Below, piece after piece: positions 43,859-51,591 of a DNA stretch of 63,587 bases (position 1 is its first letter; every line of letters starts with the position of its first letter). The notes beneath the pieces were generated by a model. The model was given only the letters and a program-made list of their open reading frames with translations. It did no database searches and was not told where the DNA came from. The translations under genes were made by a program, and so were the position numbers. Origin of the DNA: JAYEIA01 sp964472505 (GTDB taxonomy: Bacteria; Bacteroidota; Bacteroidia; Bacteroidales; JAADGE01); the NCBI GenBank assembly GCA_964472505.1, contig CAYYQW010000016.1, forward strand, positions 1 to 63,587, read 5' to 3'.

Positions 43859-44632
43859 ATGAAATACACAAAGTATAAAATTAAAGATCGTACTGCTTTC
43901 ATAAGCCTAAACAGGCCGGAGAAACGTAATGCGCTTAATGCCTTAATGATCAATGAATTAAAAGAACTCTTAAAAAAAGCAGAATCAGACTCCGAACTAA
44001 AAGTAATCATCTTAAAAGGTGAAGGTGAAGCATTTTGCGCCGGCGCTGATTTGGCCGCATTGAAACAAATGCAAAACAATTCTGTTCAAGAAAATTTAGA
44101 AGATTCTCGAAACTTAGCCGAGCTGTACGAAAGCATTTACAGCTCTTCCAAAATTATCATTGCCCAACTTACCGGCCATGCCATTGCAGGCGGTGCCGGA
44201 CTGGCTGCGGTTTGCGATTTTATTTTCTCGGTTCCCGAAGCAAAATACGGTTACACCGAAACTGCCATAGGTTTTGTACCGGCGATTGTAAGCATTTTCT
44301 TACTGAGAAAAATAGGCGAAACCAAAGCCAAAGAATTGCTGCTTACCGGAAAAATTATTTCGGCCAAAGAAGCCAAAGCTTACGGAATCTTTAATGAAAT
44401 ATACCCGCCCGAGAACATTGAAGAGGAGACGCTAAAATTCGCACAACGCTTAGCAGAGAGAACTTCGGGCGACTCGCTTCGGCTCACAAAAAAGCTTATT
44501 AACGAAGTGCAGGGAAAAGATTTGGACGCAGCTATAGATTACGCCGTAAAACTTAATGCAGAAGCTCGAAATACGCCGGATTGTCGGCGCGGAATTTCTG
44601 CTTTTTTGAATAAAAAAAAGATTAAATGGTAA
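43859..44632 (+). CDS. Enoyl-CoA hydratase/isomerase family (methylglutaconyl-CoA-hydratase-like)
   Basis: The 257-residue crotonase-fold protein has ISLNRPEKRNALNALMI near the N-terminus, oxyanion-hole loops FCAGADLAALK and HAIAGGAGLAAVCDF, and KYGYTETAIGFVPAIV with the catalytic Glu. GFVPAIVS is typical of the methylglutaconyl-CoA hydratase branch in leucine degradation, though substrate assignment by this motif alone is soft. It is a single gene; a downstream gap of about 73 bp separates it from pncB. Confidence 0.85.
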   Translation: MKYTKYKIKDRTAFISLNRPEKRNALNALMINELKELLKKAESDSELKVIILKGEGEAFCAGADLAALKQMQNNSVQENLEDSRNLAELYESIYSSSKIIIAQLTGHAIAGGAGLAAVCDFIFSVPEAKYGYTETAIGFVPAIVSIFLLRKIGETKAKELLLTGKIISAKEAKAYGIFNEIYPPENIEEETLKFAQRLAERTSGDSLRLTKKLINEVQGKDLDAAIDYAVKLNAEARNTPDCRRGISAFLNKKKIKW

Positions 44633-44672
44633 AGAAAACGGCATGTTACGAAAATTTATGCCCTATTTTTCC

Positions 44673-44680
44673 TACCTTTG
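44673..44680 (+). promoter_or_regulatory. -7 element of pncB
   Basis: TACCTTTG matches TAnnTTTG and lies 25 bp before ATG 44706. A -33 TTG at the expected spacing is not evident. Confidence 0.5.
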
Positions 44681-44705
44681 AATAAACAATAAAAAACGCA
44701 GGATT

Positions 44706-46112
44706 ATGAATAATTTGAGCGCAACATATACCGATAAATATCAACTAACCATGGCCGAAGTCTATTTTTTGGAACAACGCCATGAGCATACGGCTGTTTT
44801 TGATTATTTTTTCAGAAAACCACCGTTCAAAGGTAGTTATGCCCTTTTTGCCGGCTTGGAAAATGTTCTGGAAATACTTGAAAATCTCAGATTCACCGAC
44901 AGTGATATTGATTTTTTACATAAAGACGGTTTAAATTCATCTTTTTTAGATTATCTGAAAAATTTCACATTTAAAGGTAAAATATACAGTATGAAAGAGG
45001 GGGAAATCGTATTTCCCACAGAGCCTGTTTTAAGGGTAGAAGCCAATATTGCCGAAGCGCAAATCATTGAAACCTTATTGCTGAACATATTGAATTTCCA
45101 AACTCTGATAGCCACTAAAGCATCGCGCATGCGCTATGTAGCCGGAGAACGTCGATTAATTGACTTTGGCCTGCGCCGTGCTCAGGCCGAAGGAGCTTAT
45201 TTTGGTGCACGTGCCGCATACATCGGCGGTTTTGATGCCACCAGCAATGTAGTAGCCGGAAAAGACTTTGATATTCCCGTTTCCGGCACCATGGCACATT
45301 CTTTCATTCAAAGTTACGATGATGAATTAACAGCCTTTAGGCGTTTTGCCGAAAACCGCCCGGATGATTGCGTTTTGCTTGTTGATACCTACGACACTCT
45401 AAAAAGCGGCTTGCCCAATGCCATTAAAACAGGAAAAGAAATGGAAGCGCGCGGCCATAAACTCAAAGGCATTCGCTTAGACAGCGGAGATTTAGCCTAC
45501 CTTTCGCGCGAAGCTCGAAAAATGCTGGATGATGAAGGCTTGGATTATGTAAAAATTGCCGCCTCCAATCAATTGGATGAACACCTTATTAAGAGTCTAA
45601 ACGAACAAGGTGCCAAAATTGATGTCTTCGGAGTAGGAACCAATCTCATGACCGGACAACCCGATGCCGCACTTGACGGTGTTTTCAAATTGGCAAGCTA
45701 TGACAATGAAGCCCGTATCAAACTTTCCGACTCAACGGCTAAAATAACTTTACCCGACAGAAAAAAAGTCATGCGCCTGATGCAAAACGACAATATGTTC
45801 TTAGGGGCCGATGTGATAATGCTTGAAGATGAAGAAAGTACAAATACCATGCACCACCCTTTTGAAGCACTCAAAAAAATGGATATTCAAAGCTGTAAAA
45901 AGGAAAAACTGCATGTAAAGGTAATGGAAAACGGAAAACGAAGCGAACCCAAAAAGTCTGCTTCCGAAATACGAGAATATGCCCAAGCAAGACTCAAGCA
46001 ACTACCGGAAGAACATAAACGCTTTGAATATCCGCATATTTATAAAGTAGGATTAAGTGATGCACTTAACGAGGAACGAAACCGTTTAATTGACCTGCAC
46101 AAAAGCAAATAA
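44706..46112 (+). CDS. pncB: Nicotinate phosphoribosyltransferase
   Basis: The 468-residue protein matches NAPRTase: DKYQLTMAEVYFLEQ near the N-terminus, FDYFFRKPPFKGSYALFAGLE, DFGLRRAQAEGAYFGARAAYIGGFDATSN, GTMAHSF, and KGIRLDSGDLAYLSREARK with the phosphoribosyl site. It joins nicotinate to PRPP to make nicotinate mononucleotide for NAD. pncA follows on the same strand after a hairpin-rich 249-bp gap, so the two belong to the same pathway but may have separate promoters. Confidence 0.95.
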   Translation: MNNLSATYTDKYQLTMAEVYFLEQRHEHTAVFDYFFRKPPFKGSYALFAGLENVLEILENLRFTDSDIDFLHKDGLNSSFLDYLKNFTFKGKIYSMKEGEIVFPTEPVLRVEANIAEAQIIETLLLNILNFQTLIATKASRMRYVAGERRLIDFGLRRAQAEGAYFGARAAYIGGFDATSNVVAGKDFDIPVSGTMAHSFIQSYDDELTAFRRFAENRPDDCVLLVDTYDTLKSGLPNAIKTGKEMEARGHKLKGIRLDSGDLAYLSREARKMLDDEGLDYVKIAASNQLDEHLIKSLNEQGAKIDVFGVGTNLMTGQPDAALDGVFKLASYDNEARIKLSDSTAKITLPDRKKVMRLMQNDNMFLGADVIMLEDEESTNTMHHPFEALKKMDIQSCKKEKLHVKVMENGKRSEPKKSASEIREYAQARLKQLPEEHKRFEYPHIYKVGLSDALNEERNRLIDLHKSK

Positions 46113-46114
46113 GA

Positions 46115-46315
46115 CCTAAGTTGAGCGGTTGGAGCATAGCAAACAAGCGCTTTACTTAGGTATAACCCCGATTTAGGAAATGTTGCTTTTCACCGACCGG
46201 GTGAGGTGAAATGCTTACATTTGCTTAATCGATTGAGCGGAATCGCTCAATTTGGGTAAGAAAAAATTACAATAACACCCATGAATCCGTCAGACCGCTT
46301 GGAGCGGTCAGACGG
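46115..46315. repeat. Cluster of extragenic palindromes between pncB and pncA
   Basis: There are four structures in order. CCTAAGT (46115-46121) pairs with ACTTAGG (46154-46160). TTTCACC and GGTGAAA occur around 46188-46211. ATTGAGCG-GAAT-CGCTCAAT (46232-46251) is a perfect 8-bp stem. Arms 46287-46299 and 46303-46315 pair around TGG with one A-A mismatch. The last one translates as SDRLERSDG in the extended pncA frame, so it should not be annotated as protein. It may be an extragenic repeat and could also slow or end pncB transcription. Confidence 0.6.
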
Positions 46316-46361
46316 TTCACAAAAGAGCATGAAATTCAATTTTTCACAAAAATATTTACCC

Positions 46362-46970
46362 ATGAAAACCCTAATAATAATAGATGCCCAAAACGATTTT
46401 ATGCCCGGCGGCTCATTGGAAGTAGAAAACGGAGATGCCATTGTACCCGTAATTAATAAAATTATGCCGCAATTTGACCTAATAGCGGCTACGCAGGATT
46501 GGCATCCGCAAAACCATAAAAGCTTTGCTTCCAATCACCGCGAAAAAAACACCTTTGAAACAATTGATTTGAACGGTACCGACCAAATTCTTTGGCCCGA
46601 CCACTGCGTGCAAGGGAAAAAAGGCGCAGAAATGCACCCGGATTTGAATACCAAACCGCTTGCCGCAATTTTCCGCAAAGGAATGGACACCGAGGCAGAT
46701 ACTTACAGCGGTTTTTACGATAATAATAAGGTGCACGCTACCGGCCTGGCCGGCTACCTGAGAGAAAAAGGAGCAAACGAGCTGTATTTTTGCGGATTGG
46801 CTGCCGACATCTGCGTATATTTCACCCTGAAAGATGCATTGGACGAAGGTTTTAAAGTAACTCTCATCGAAGACGCCACACGCCCCTTAGACAAAAAAGA
46901 ATTTGAAAAACAAAAGCAGGAACTCATAAAGAAAGGTGTCGAAATTATTAACAGCAGGAATATTTCATAA
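46362..46970 (+). CDS. pncA: Nicotinamidase
   Basis: The 202-residue protein has the isochorismatase fold with catalytic Asp in IIDAQNDFMPGGSL (about 5-18) and metal-binding Asp/His in ATQDWHPQNHKSF. WPDHCVQGKKGAEMH and nucleophile Cys in YFCGLAADICV follow. It hydrolyses nicotinamide to nicotinate, feeding PncB. ATG 46362 is chosen because the longer frame from 46281 merely translates a palindromic repeat. The gene is complete. Confidence 0.94.
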   Translation: MKTLIIIDAQNDFMPGGSLEVENGDAIVPVINKIMPQFDLIAATQDWHPQNHKSFASNHREKNTFETIDLNGTDQILWPDHCVQGKKGAEMHPDLNTKPLAAIFRKGMDTEADTYSGFYDNNKVHATGLAGYLREKGANELYFCGLAADICVYFTLKDALDEGFKVTLIEDATRPLDKKEFEKQKQELIKKGVEIINSRNIS

Positions 46971-47165
46971 GCGATAGAATAATATCTCGGTAAACCGATG
47001 ATTATAATCTTGGGTAACGCGGTTGTCATATAATCAGGGCTTGACATCCAAAAAACTCAGCCTTATAAGTGAATGCAACTACTTACAAATGACCAATTCA
47101 AACCCTGACTTACGGATTTAGTCAATATTTTTATCCGAGATAGCCGCTAATCTGACTTATCAAAT

Positions 47166-47212
47166 CAAACATAAAAAATATTTATATATCCAAAAATATT
47201 TATTTATGTTTG
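47166..47212 (+). promoter_or_regulatory. Promoter with inverted-repeat operator for the HMA protein gene
   Basis: CAAACATAAA (47166-47175) and TTTATGTTTG (47203-47212) are a perfect 10-bp inverted repeat separated by 27 bp. The right arm contains TATGTTTG (47205-47212), an exact -7 element 27 bp before ATG 47240. There is no -33 TTG. This fits a metal-responsive factor binding both arms, which is inference. Confidence 0.55.
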
Positions 47213-47239
47213 TTCCAAATAATTTAAAAATTCAAAACC

Positions 47240-47623
47240 ATGAACACAAAATTAGTTTTAACAACAGTAATAATAGCCCTGATGAGCATTTCAAATGTTT
47301 TCGGACAAAAATCCAACGACAGTTTTTGGGTAGCCGGAAATTGCGGGATGTGTGAAGAACGTATCGAAGATGCCGCCAAATCGGTGAAAGGTGTACACTC
47401 GGCCGAATGGAACAAAGAAACTCAAATGCTAAGTGTCAGCTATGATTCGGATCTTATAAAAATCAGCAAAGTGCACAGTGCCGTAGCTGATGCCGGGCAT
47501 GATACCAAACTGAACAAAGCGGATGACGAAGCTTACAACAAATTAGCCGATTGCTGCAAATACGAACGCAAAAAAGCGCCTTGCAAAAACACACGCAAAA
47601 GCGGCTGCTGCGGACGTTCTTAG
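47240..47623 (+). CDS. Exported heavy-metal-associated (HMA) domain protein
   Basis: The 127-residue protein has a signal peptide ending near Gly22-Gln23 and one HMA domain (about 28-95) with the metal motif CGMC (Cys35, Cys38). A Cys-rich basic tail (DCCKYERKKAPC, GCCGRS) follows. Cytoplasmic HMA proteins bind Cu+ or Zn2+; here the location appears periplasmic. It could be a metal scavenger or donor. An operator-like inverted repeat overlaps its promoter. A terminator follows. Confidence 0.88.
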   Translation: MNTKLVLTTVIIALMSISNVFGQKSNDSFWVAGNCGMCEERIEDAAKSVKGVHSAEWNKETQMLSVSYDSDLIKISKVHSAVADAGHDTKLNKADDEAYNKLADCCKYERKKAPCKNTRKSGCCGRS

Positions 47624-47667
47624 TTTGCGAAATCGGTAAGTTCATTTTGAAGTACATCTAAAACAAG

Positions 47668-47703
47668 AAACCGTATCGGGCTTAGGCTCGATACGGTTTT
47701 TAT
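47668..47703 (+). terminator. Terminator after the HMA protein gene
   Basis: AAACCGTATCG (47668-47678) pairs with CGATACGGTTT (47689-47699) around a 10-nt loop, with a T-run following. Confidence 0.88.
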
Positions 47704-47730
47704 ATTAAATCTGACAGCGGCACACAAATA

Positions 47731-49152
47731 TTAAAAATACAAATCCCGTTCGCCTTGTTTTATGCGTTCAATTCGATTCAGAACCTCATCTTTGTTTTTC
47801 ACCTCGCCATTTTCAATTTTTCGGTAAATGCTTTCATAAGCTCGTTTTTTCAGATCCGGATTGGCATAATCTTCCAAATACTCGGCCAGAGTGAGCATCG
47901 CATTCGGCCCGCAATAGCGTTTAATAAAACCGGGAACCGAAAATTCCATAAAATGCTCGCCGGTGCGTCCAAGCCGATAACAAGCCGTACAAAATGACGG
48001 CAAGTAATCGGTCTTTACAAGCTCATCAATAACCTCCTCCAGACTTCGGTCGTCGCCAATCTGAAACTGTTCGGTATCCAAATCTTGCTGCAAGCGTTTT
48101 TCGGTATAACCGCTCATTTGAATATTAGTGCCACCGTCAATTTGAGAAACACCGAAAGTCAAAACTTCATCGCGAATTTTTCGGGATTCTCTGGCAGTAA
48201 GTATCAAACCCGTATAAGGCACTGCCAAACGAAGTATGGCCACCAATTTTACAAAATCGGCATCGCTTACAAAGTATTTTTCATCGATATTTAGTCCGGA
48301 AGCATTTTGTATTCTCGGGAATGATATAGTGTGCGGACCCACATTAAAAACAGCCTCAAAATGATTAACATGCCGCAGAATCGCCATTACTTCATAACGC
48401 CAATCGTATAAGCCAAAAAGCGCTCCGATGCCTACATCATCAATCAAAGCCTTTTGGGCTCTGTCTAAAGCAACGAGACGGTCCTCAAAATTACTTTTTT
48501 TACCGCGCGGATGATATTTTTTATAGGTTTCCGGGTGATAGGTTTCCTGAAAGATTTGATAAGTTCCGATACCCGCATCTTTCACTGTTTTGAATTCCTC
48601 CGTCGATAATGGTGCCGCATTAATATTCACGCGCCGAATTTCTCCGTTTTTGCTTTTAACTTTATACACTTCACGCACACTTTCGGCTATAAAATCGGCT
48701 CCATAATCCGGATGTTCACCGTAAACCAATATTAAACGCTTATGTCCGGAATCTTCCAAAGCTTTTACTTGCAGCCGCAATTCATCTTTGGATAATGTTT
48801 TGCGTTTTTGCTGCCGATTTGAAATTCTGAAACCGCAATATTGGCAGTCATTCGTACACAGATTTCCGATATACAAAGGCGCAAACAATACAATGCGGTC
48901 GCCGTACACATTTTCTTTAAGTGTTTTGGCTCCTTGCTTAATTTCTTCAATCAGTTCCGGGTCTTTGGTATTGATAAGTACAGCTGTTTCCTCCAAGCTT
49001 AAGCGGTTCTTATTCAAAGATTTCTGTATGACTTCCTTAACACGCTCTTTGGTTGGTTCTGCCGTATTTAGATAATTCCAAATTTCATCGGAATCAATAA
49101 AGGGCTTCTCAGCCTCATCTTTGATTTTATAAGTTTGCGGATTATAGATCAT
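47731..49152 (-). CDS. hydG: [FeFe]-hydrogenase maturase HydG (radical SAM)
   Basis: The 473-residue protein has the radical SAM motif CTNDCQYC (Cys99, Cys103, Cys106). The C-terminal extension has CTAC, then a third Cys 22 residues on (CX2CX22C), which is diagnostic for HydG rather than the tyrosine lyase ThiH. It also contains FGLYDWRYEVMA and VGPHTISFPR. It cleaves tyrosine to supply CO and cyanide for the hydrogenase H-cluster. A small regulator gene lies directly upstream. hydE, hydF and the hydrogenase itself are not in the window. Confidence 0.95.
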   Translation of the reverse strand: MIYNPQTYKIKDEAEKPFIDSDEIWNYLNTAEPTKERVKEVIQKSLNKNRLSLEETAVLINTKDPELIEEIKQGAKTLKENVYGDRIVLFAPLYIGNLCTNDCQYCGFRISNRQQKRKTLSKDELRLQVKALEDSGHKRLILVYGEHPDYGADFIAESVREVYKVKSKNGEIRRVNINAAPLSTEEFKTVKDAGIGTYQIFQETYHPETYKKYHPRGKKSNFEDRLVALDRAQKALIDDVGIGALFGLYDWRYEVMAILRHVNHFEAVFNVGPHTISFPRIQNASGLNIDEKYFVSDADFVKLVAILRLAVPYTGLILTARESRKIRDEVLTFGVSQIDGGTNIQMSGYTEKRLQQDLDTEQFQIGDDRSLEEVIDELVKTDYLPSFCTACYRLGRTGEHFMEFSVPGFIKRYCGPNAMLTLAEYLEDYANPDLKKRAYESIYRKIENGEVKNKDEVLNRIERIKQGERDLYF

Positions 49153-49199
49153 AAGTATATTTATCTTTAAAGGTGAATAATCAGACTTAAATTCAAAAG

Positions 49200-49454
49200 C
49201 TAACTGCGTCTTACAAGAGCAGTTTTAACTATTATGCCGTTCAAACGTCCGATTTGTCCGGAGAAAGCACCAATTTGGTCTTCTTCACCTTCCAAAACTA
49301 AAGATATAATGCTTTTATTATTTTCGCGCAATGGAATGCCTTGGCGGCCAATGATGAGGTATGAAAATTCGGATATTAGGGTATTAAGCCTGTGAATTTC
49401 TTCTTTTGACTCAATAACGATAAGTGTAGTACCAATTCTCTTTTCCTTCAGCAT
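49200..49454 (-). CDS. Iron-only hydrogenase system regulator (TM1266/NikR-C-like)
   Basis: The 84-residue protein has an ACT-like/ferredoxin fold with RIGTTLIVIES, NTLISEFSYLIIGRQGIP and a late SGQIGRLNGIIVKTALVR. This pattern fits the TM1266-like putative regulators that accompany [FeFe]-hydrogenase maturation genes. It is first in the pair with hydG (47-bp gap). Its effector and DNA target, if any, are unknown. A candidate -7 (CAAAGATA at 49532-49539, reading TATCTTTG on the minus strand) lies upstream. Confidence 0.82.
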   Translation of the reverse strand: MLKEKRIGTTLIVIESKEEIHRLNTLISEFSYLIIGRQGIPLRENNKSIISLVLEGEEDQIGAFSGQIGRLNGIIVKTALVRRS

Positions 49455-49615
49455 TTCTCAAGGATCAGACTGTGAATAAATGTTCCCGAAAACCGAGCAT
49501 ATCCGTTTTCCGGAAGTTTGAATGAACATTACAAAGATACGACAAAATTAATTTCTAAAGCATGACTTATCTCACTCTCTGTTAAAGAAAATGTGGAGCA
49601 GATAAAAACCCTAAA

Positions 49616-50467
49616 TTACTCAGTTTCAGCCATCCGAATAATTTCGGAAATGACTTGTTGGCGTTTTAATTGCCGTTTTTCTCGGGCAAGCTCGGAAGCT
49701 TTTTGCAAGCCGCTCAGATAATAGCGCTCAAACCACGGATATACAGACAACAAACCGTTATACCAAGAATAGTTCACCGATAAATCATAAAGCAAGATAA
49801 ATAAACCGGCATTCAACAAAAAACTGTTTAAAGCTTCTTTCGGATAGCCGGCATACATCTGTCCGCTTCCGGGAAGTATTTGGCTCAGACGAAAGGCTAT
49901 TTCGGGATGTGGTTTGTGAAACCAATCAGGTTTTGAAAAAAGCGCTTCCAACTGTTTTTTGTTTGCCTCAACCCCACTGCCCAAGAACTGCTCAAATGCA
50001 ATTTGAGCTGCTTCCGGTTCGCCGATTTCCAACAAAGCAATGCCGCGATAAAATGCAACAATACTATCATTCTTCAAATTCAAAATTTCTGCGTTGGAAT
50101 CCAGCAGACTAAGCGCTTGACGGTTTCGGTGTTGCATTAACAGAGCTTTGCTTTTCAACAACAAAACAGCAGCATATTTTGAAGTATCCGTCAAGGACAA
50201 ATATTTTAGCGATGAATCAGAGTAAGCCTCGGTGAGCCCGTATGCTTTATTCCTGTCGCTTGCGCGTGCTGCTTTATACCATAAATCGGATTTTTCATTG
50301 TCGGGAGTAAAATATAAAGCCCGTCGAAAATGTTTTTCCGCAAGGCTCTGCTCACCCTTGTCCAAAAAATGCTCGGCTTTGGCAAAAGTTTCATTCACTG
50401 TTTGGGCTTGGCTTTTCGCAAAAAACAAGACAGACAGAATCATAGCTATATGCAAAATCCGAAGCAT
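49616..50467 (-). CDS. Exported TPR-containing membrane protein
   Basis: The 283-residue protein has a signal sequence from ATG 50467 (MLRILHIAMILSVLFFAKSQAQ). Tetratricopeptide-like helical repeats follow (about 25-160; FAKAEHFLDKGEQSLAEKHFRRALYFTP). A C-terminal hydrophobic part has LPGSGQMYAGYPKEALNSFLLNAGLF, the pattern found in small membrane proteins such as DUF5683. The longer frame adds 13 residues in front of a normal signal and is not used. The function is unknown. Confidence 0.78.
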   Translation of the reverse strand: MLRILHIAMILSVLFFAKSQAQTVNETFAKAEHFLDKGEQSLAEKHFRRALYFTPDNEKSDLWYKAARASDRNKAYGLTEAYSDSSLKYLSLTDTSKYAAVLLLKSKALLMQHRNRQALSLLDSNAEILNLKNDSIVAFYRGIALLEIGEPEAAQIAFEQFLGSGVEANKKQLEALFSKPDWFHKPHPEIAFRLSQILPGSGQMYAGYPKEALNSFLLNAGLFILLYDLSVNYSWYNGLLSVYPWFERYYLSGLQKASELAREKRQLKRQQVISEIIRMAETE

Positions 50468-50486
50468 ATTAAAATATAAAGAATTT

Positions 50487-50729
50487 TTACAGCACAGCAC
50501 AGGCATTCGACAATTTGATATTGAAAACCGAAGGATAATTTTTCATAAGCTCGCCCATGGCATTAGTCAAACGTTTCATCAATTCAGTATAATCTCCGGT
50601 AATTAAGCTGCTCATACGGCCAATTTCTACAGTGATTTTATCATCGGCAAGCTGTTCAATAAAATCGTTTACGGGTTTGACATAATCATCCGACAACGGA
50701 TAATAACTGATTTCTGCGGTTACGGTCAT
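50487..50729 (-). CDS. Thiamine-binding protein, YkoF/MTH1187 family
   Basis: The 80-residue protein has the small ferredoxin-like fold with VTAEISYYPLSDDYVKPVNDFI and EIGRMSSLITGDYTELMKRL, the signature of the YkoF/MTH1187 superfamily. Some members bind thiamine or hydroxymethylpyrimidine; I have no other thiamine gene here. It begins 25 bp after the methyltransferase gene and lies 19 bp before the TPR gene, so the three probably form an operon. Confidence 0.85.
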   Translation of the reverse strand: MTVTAEISYYPLSDDYVKPVNDFIEQLADDKITVEIGRMSSLITGDYTELMKRLTNAMGELMKNYPSVFNIKLSNACAVL

Positions 50730-50754
50730 GGGATTGTATTTTTCGTTTATGCGT

Positions 50755-51399
50755 TCATTTTTCCTTTCTTACGACAGCTGCCATAAATGCCGGCTCTGCA
50801 TTTTTTTCTTCGGCTGTACCGTCCAAAAGTTTAAACTCCGGAGAATAATGAACGCCACTGTTAATTATTGGAAAACCAAACATTCGCAGCTCTTTTCCCA
50901 ATGTTTCGGGGCTCATAAAATCGGCATGTTTAAATACGCTGTCGCGATTTTCTTTTTTTGCAATTTCCGAGCGAGCATTTAAAGCGCCCAAAATAAACCA
51001 ACCGCCGGGTTTCAACATCCGATAAATTTCTTTGAAAACGGTATTCCTGTCATCAACAAATTCCATAACAGTAAGCGCAGAAACGGCATCAAAGCTCTTA
51101 TTATCAAAAGGCAGGCGGTGGGCATCTGCTTTAAGGAATTTTGCATTTATATTCTTTCTTTCGGCGATTTGCAACATGTTTTCGGAACTGTCGGCAGCCG
51201 TAACATCAAATAATTGGTCGGCAAAAAACTCTGTCCAATGTCCGGTGCCGCAGCCCACTTCCAACAGACTGCCTCGCGGAATATTTTTCATTAAAGTCAA
51301 AAAAAGATTTTTCTCAATTTTATCAACGGCTTTTCCGGCTTCTGTTTGATAATAGGCATCGTAATTATCGGCTGTTTCTTTATCTGTAAAAATATTCAT
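50755..51399 (-). CDS. Class I SAM-dependent methyltransferase
   Basis: The 214-residue protein has motif I LLEVGCGTGHWTEFF (about 44-58), the acidic motif II in VTAADSSENML, and motif III KADAHRLPFDNKSFDAVSA. The residues ahead of it (NYDAYYQTEAGKAVDKIEK) resemble UbiE/UbiG-type small-molecule methylases. The substrate is unknown. It is the first gene of the unit with the thiamine-binding-type protein and the TPR protein. Confidence 0.88.
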   Translation of the reverse strand: MNIFTDKETADNYDAYYQTEAGKAVDKIEKNLFLTLMKNIPRGSLLEVGCGTGHWTEFFADQLFDVTAADSSENMLQIAERKNINAKFLKADAHRLPFDNKSFDAVSALTVMEFVDDRNTVFKEIYRMLKPGGWFILGALNARSEIAKKENRDSVFKHADFMSPETLGKELRMFGFPIINSGVHYSPEFKLLDGTAEEKNAEPAFMAAVVRKEK

Positions 51400-51565
51400 G
51401 GGAATTATAAATTTATAAAAATGAAAAACACAAATTTACAAATAAACCGGTGGGAAGCCCTATGTATTCGACAAAAAATATAAATTTTGAAAAATATTCA
51501 TCAAATTATTTCAGACAGTACTCAAAAAAGCGCCTTAGTTAAGCAAGTCCAAATAAAGAAATTAC

Positions 51566-51573
51566 TATATTTG
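51566..51573 (+). promoter_or_regulatory. -7 element of the AAA+ gene
   Basis: TATATTTG matches TAnnTTTG 18 bp before ATG 51592. The longer frame's start at 51487 lies upstream of this promoter and is therefore rejected. The -33 region is weak (GTT/AAG). Confidence 0.55.
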
Positions 51574-51591
51574 TTTGCAAAAAAAACGCCC

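Noticed and set aside
46281..46361. Extended N-terminus of nicotinamidase
   Set aside because: The sequence is a palindromic repeat (SDRLERSDG); the true enzyme begins at ATG 46362.
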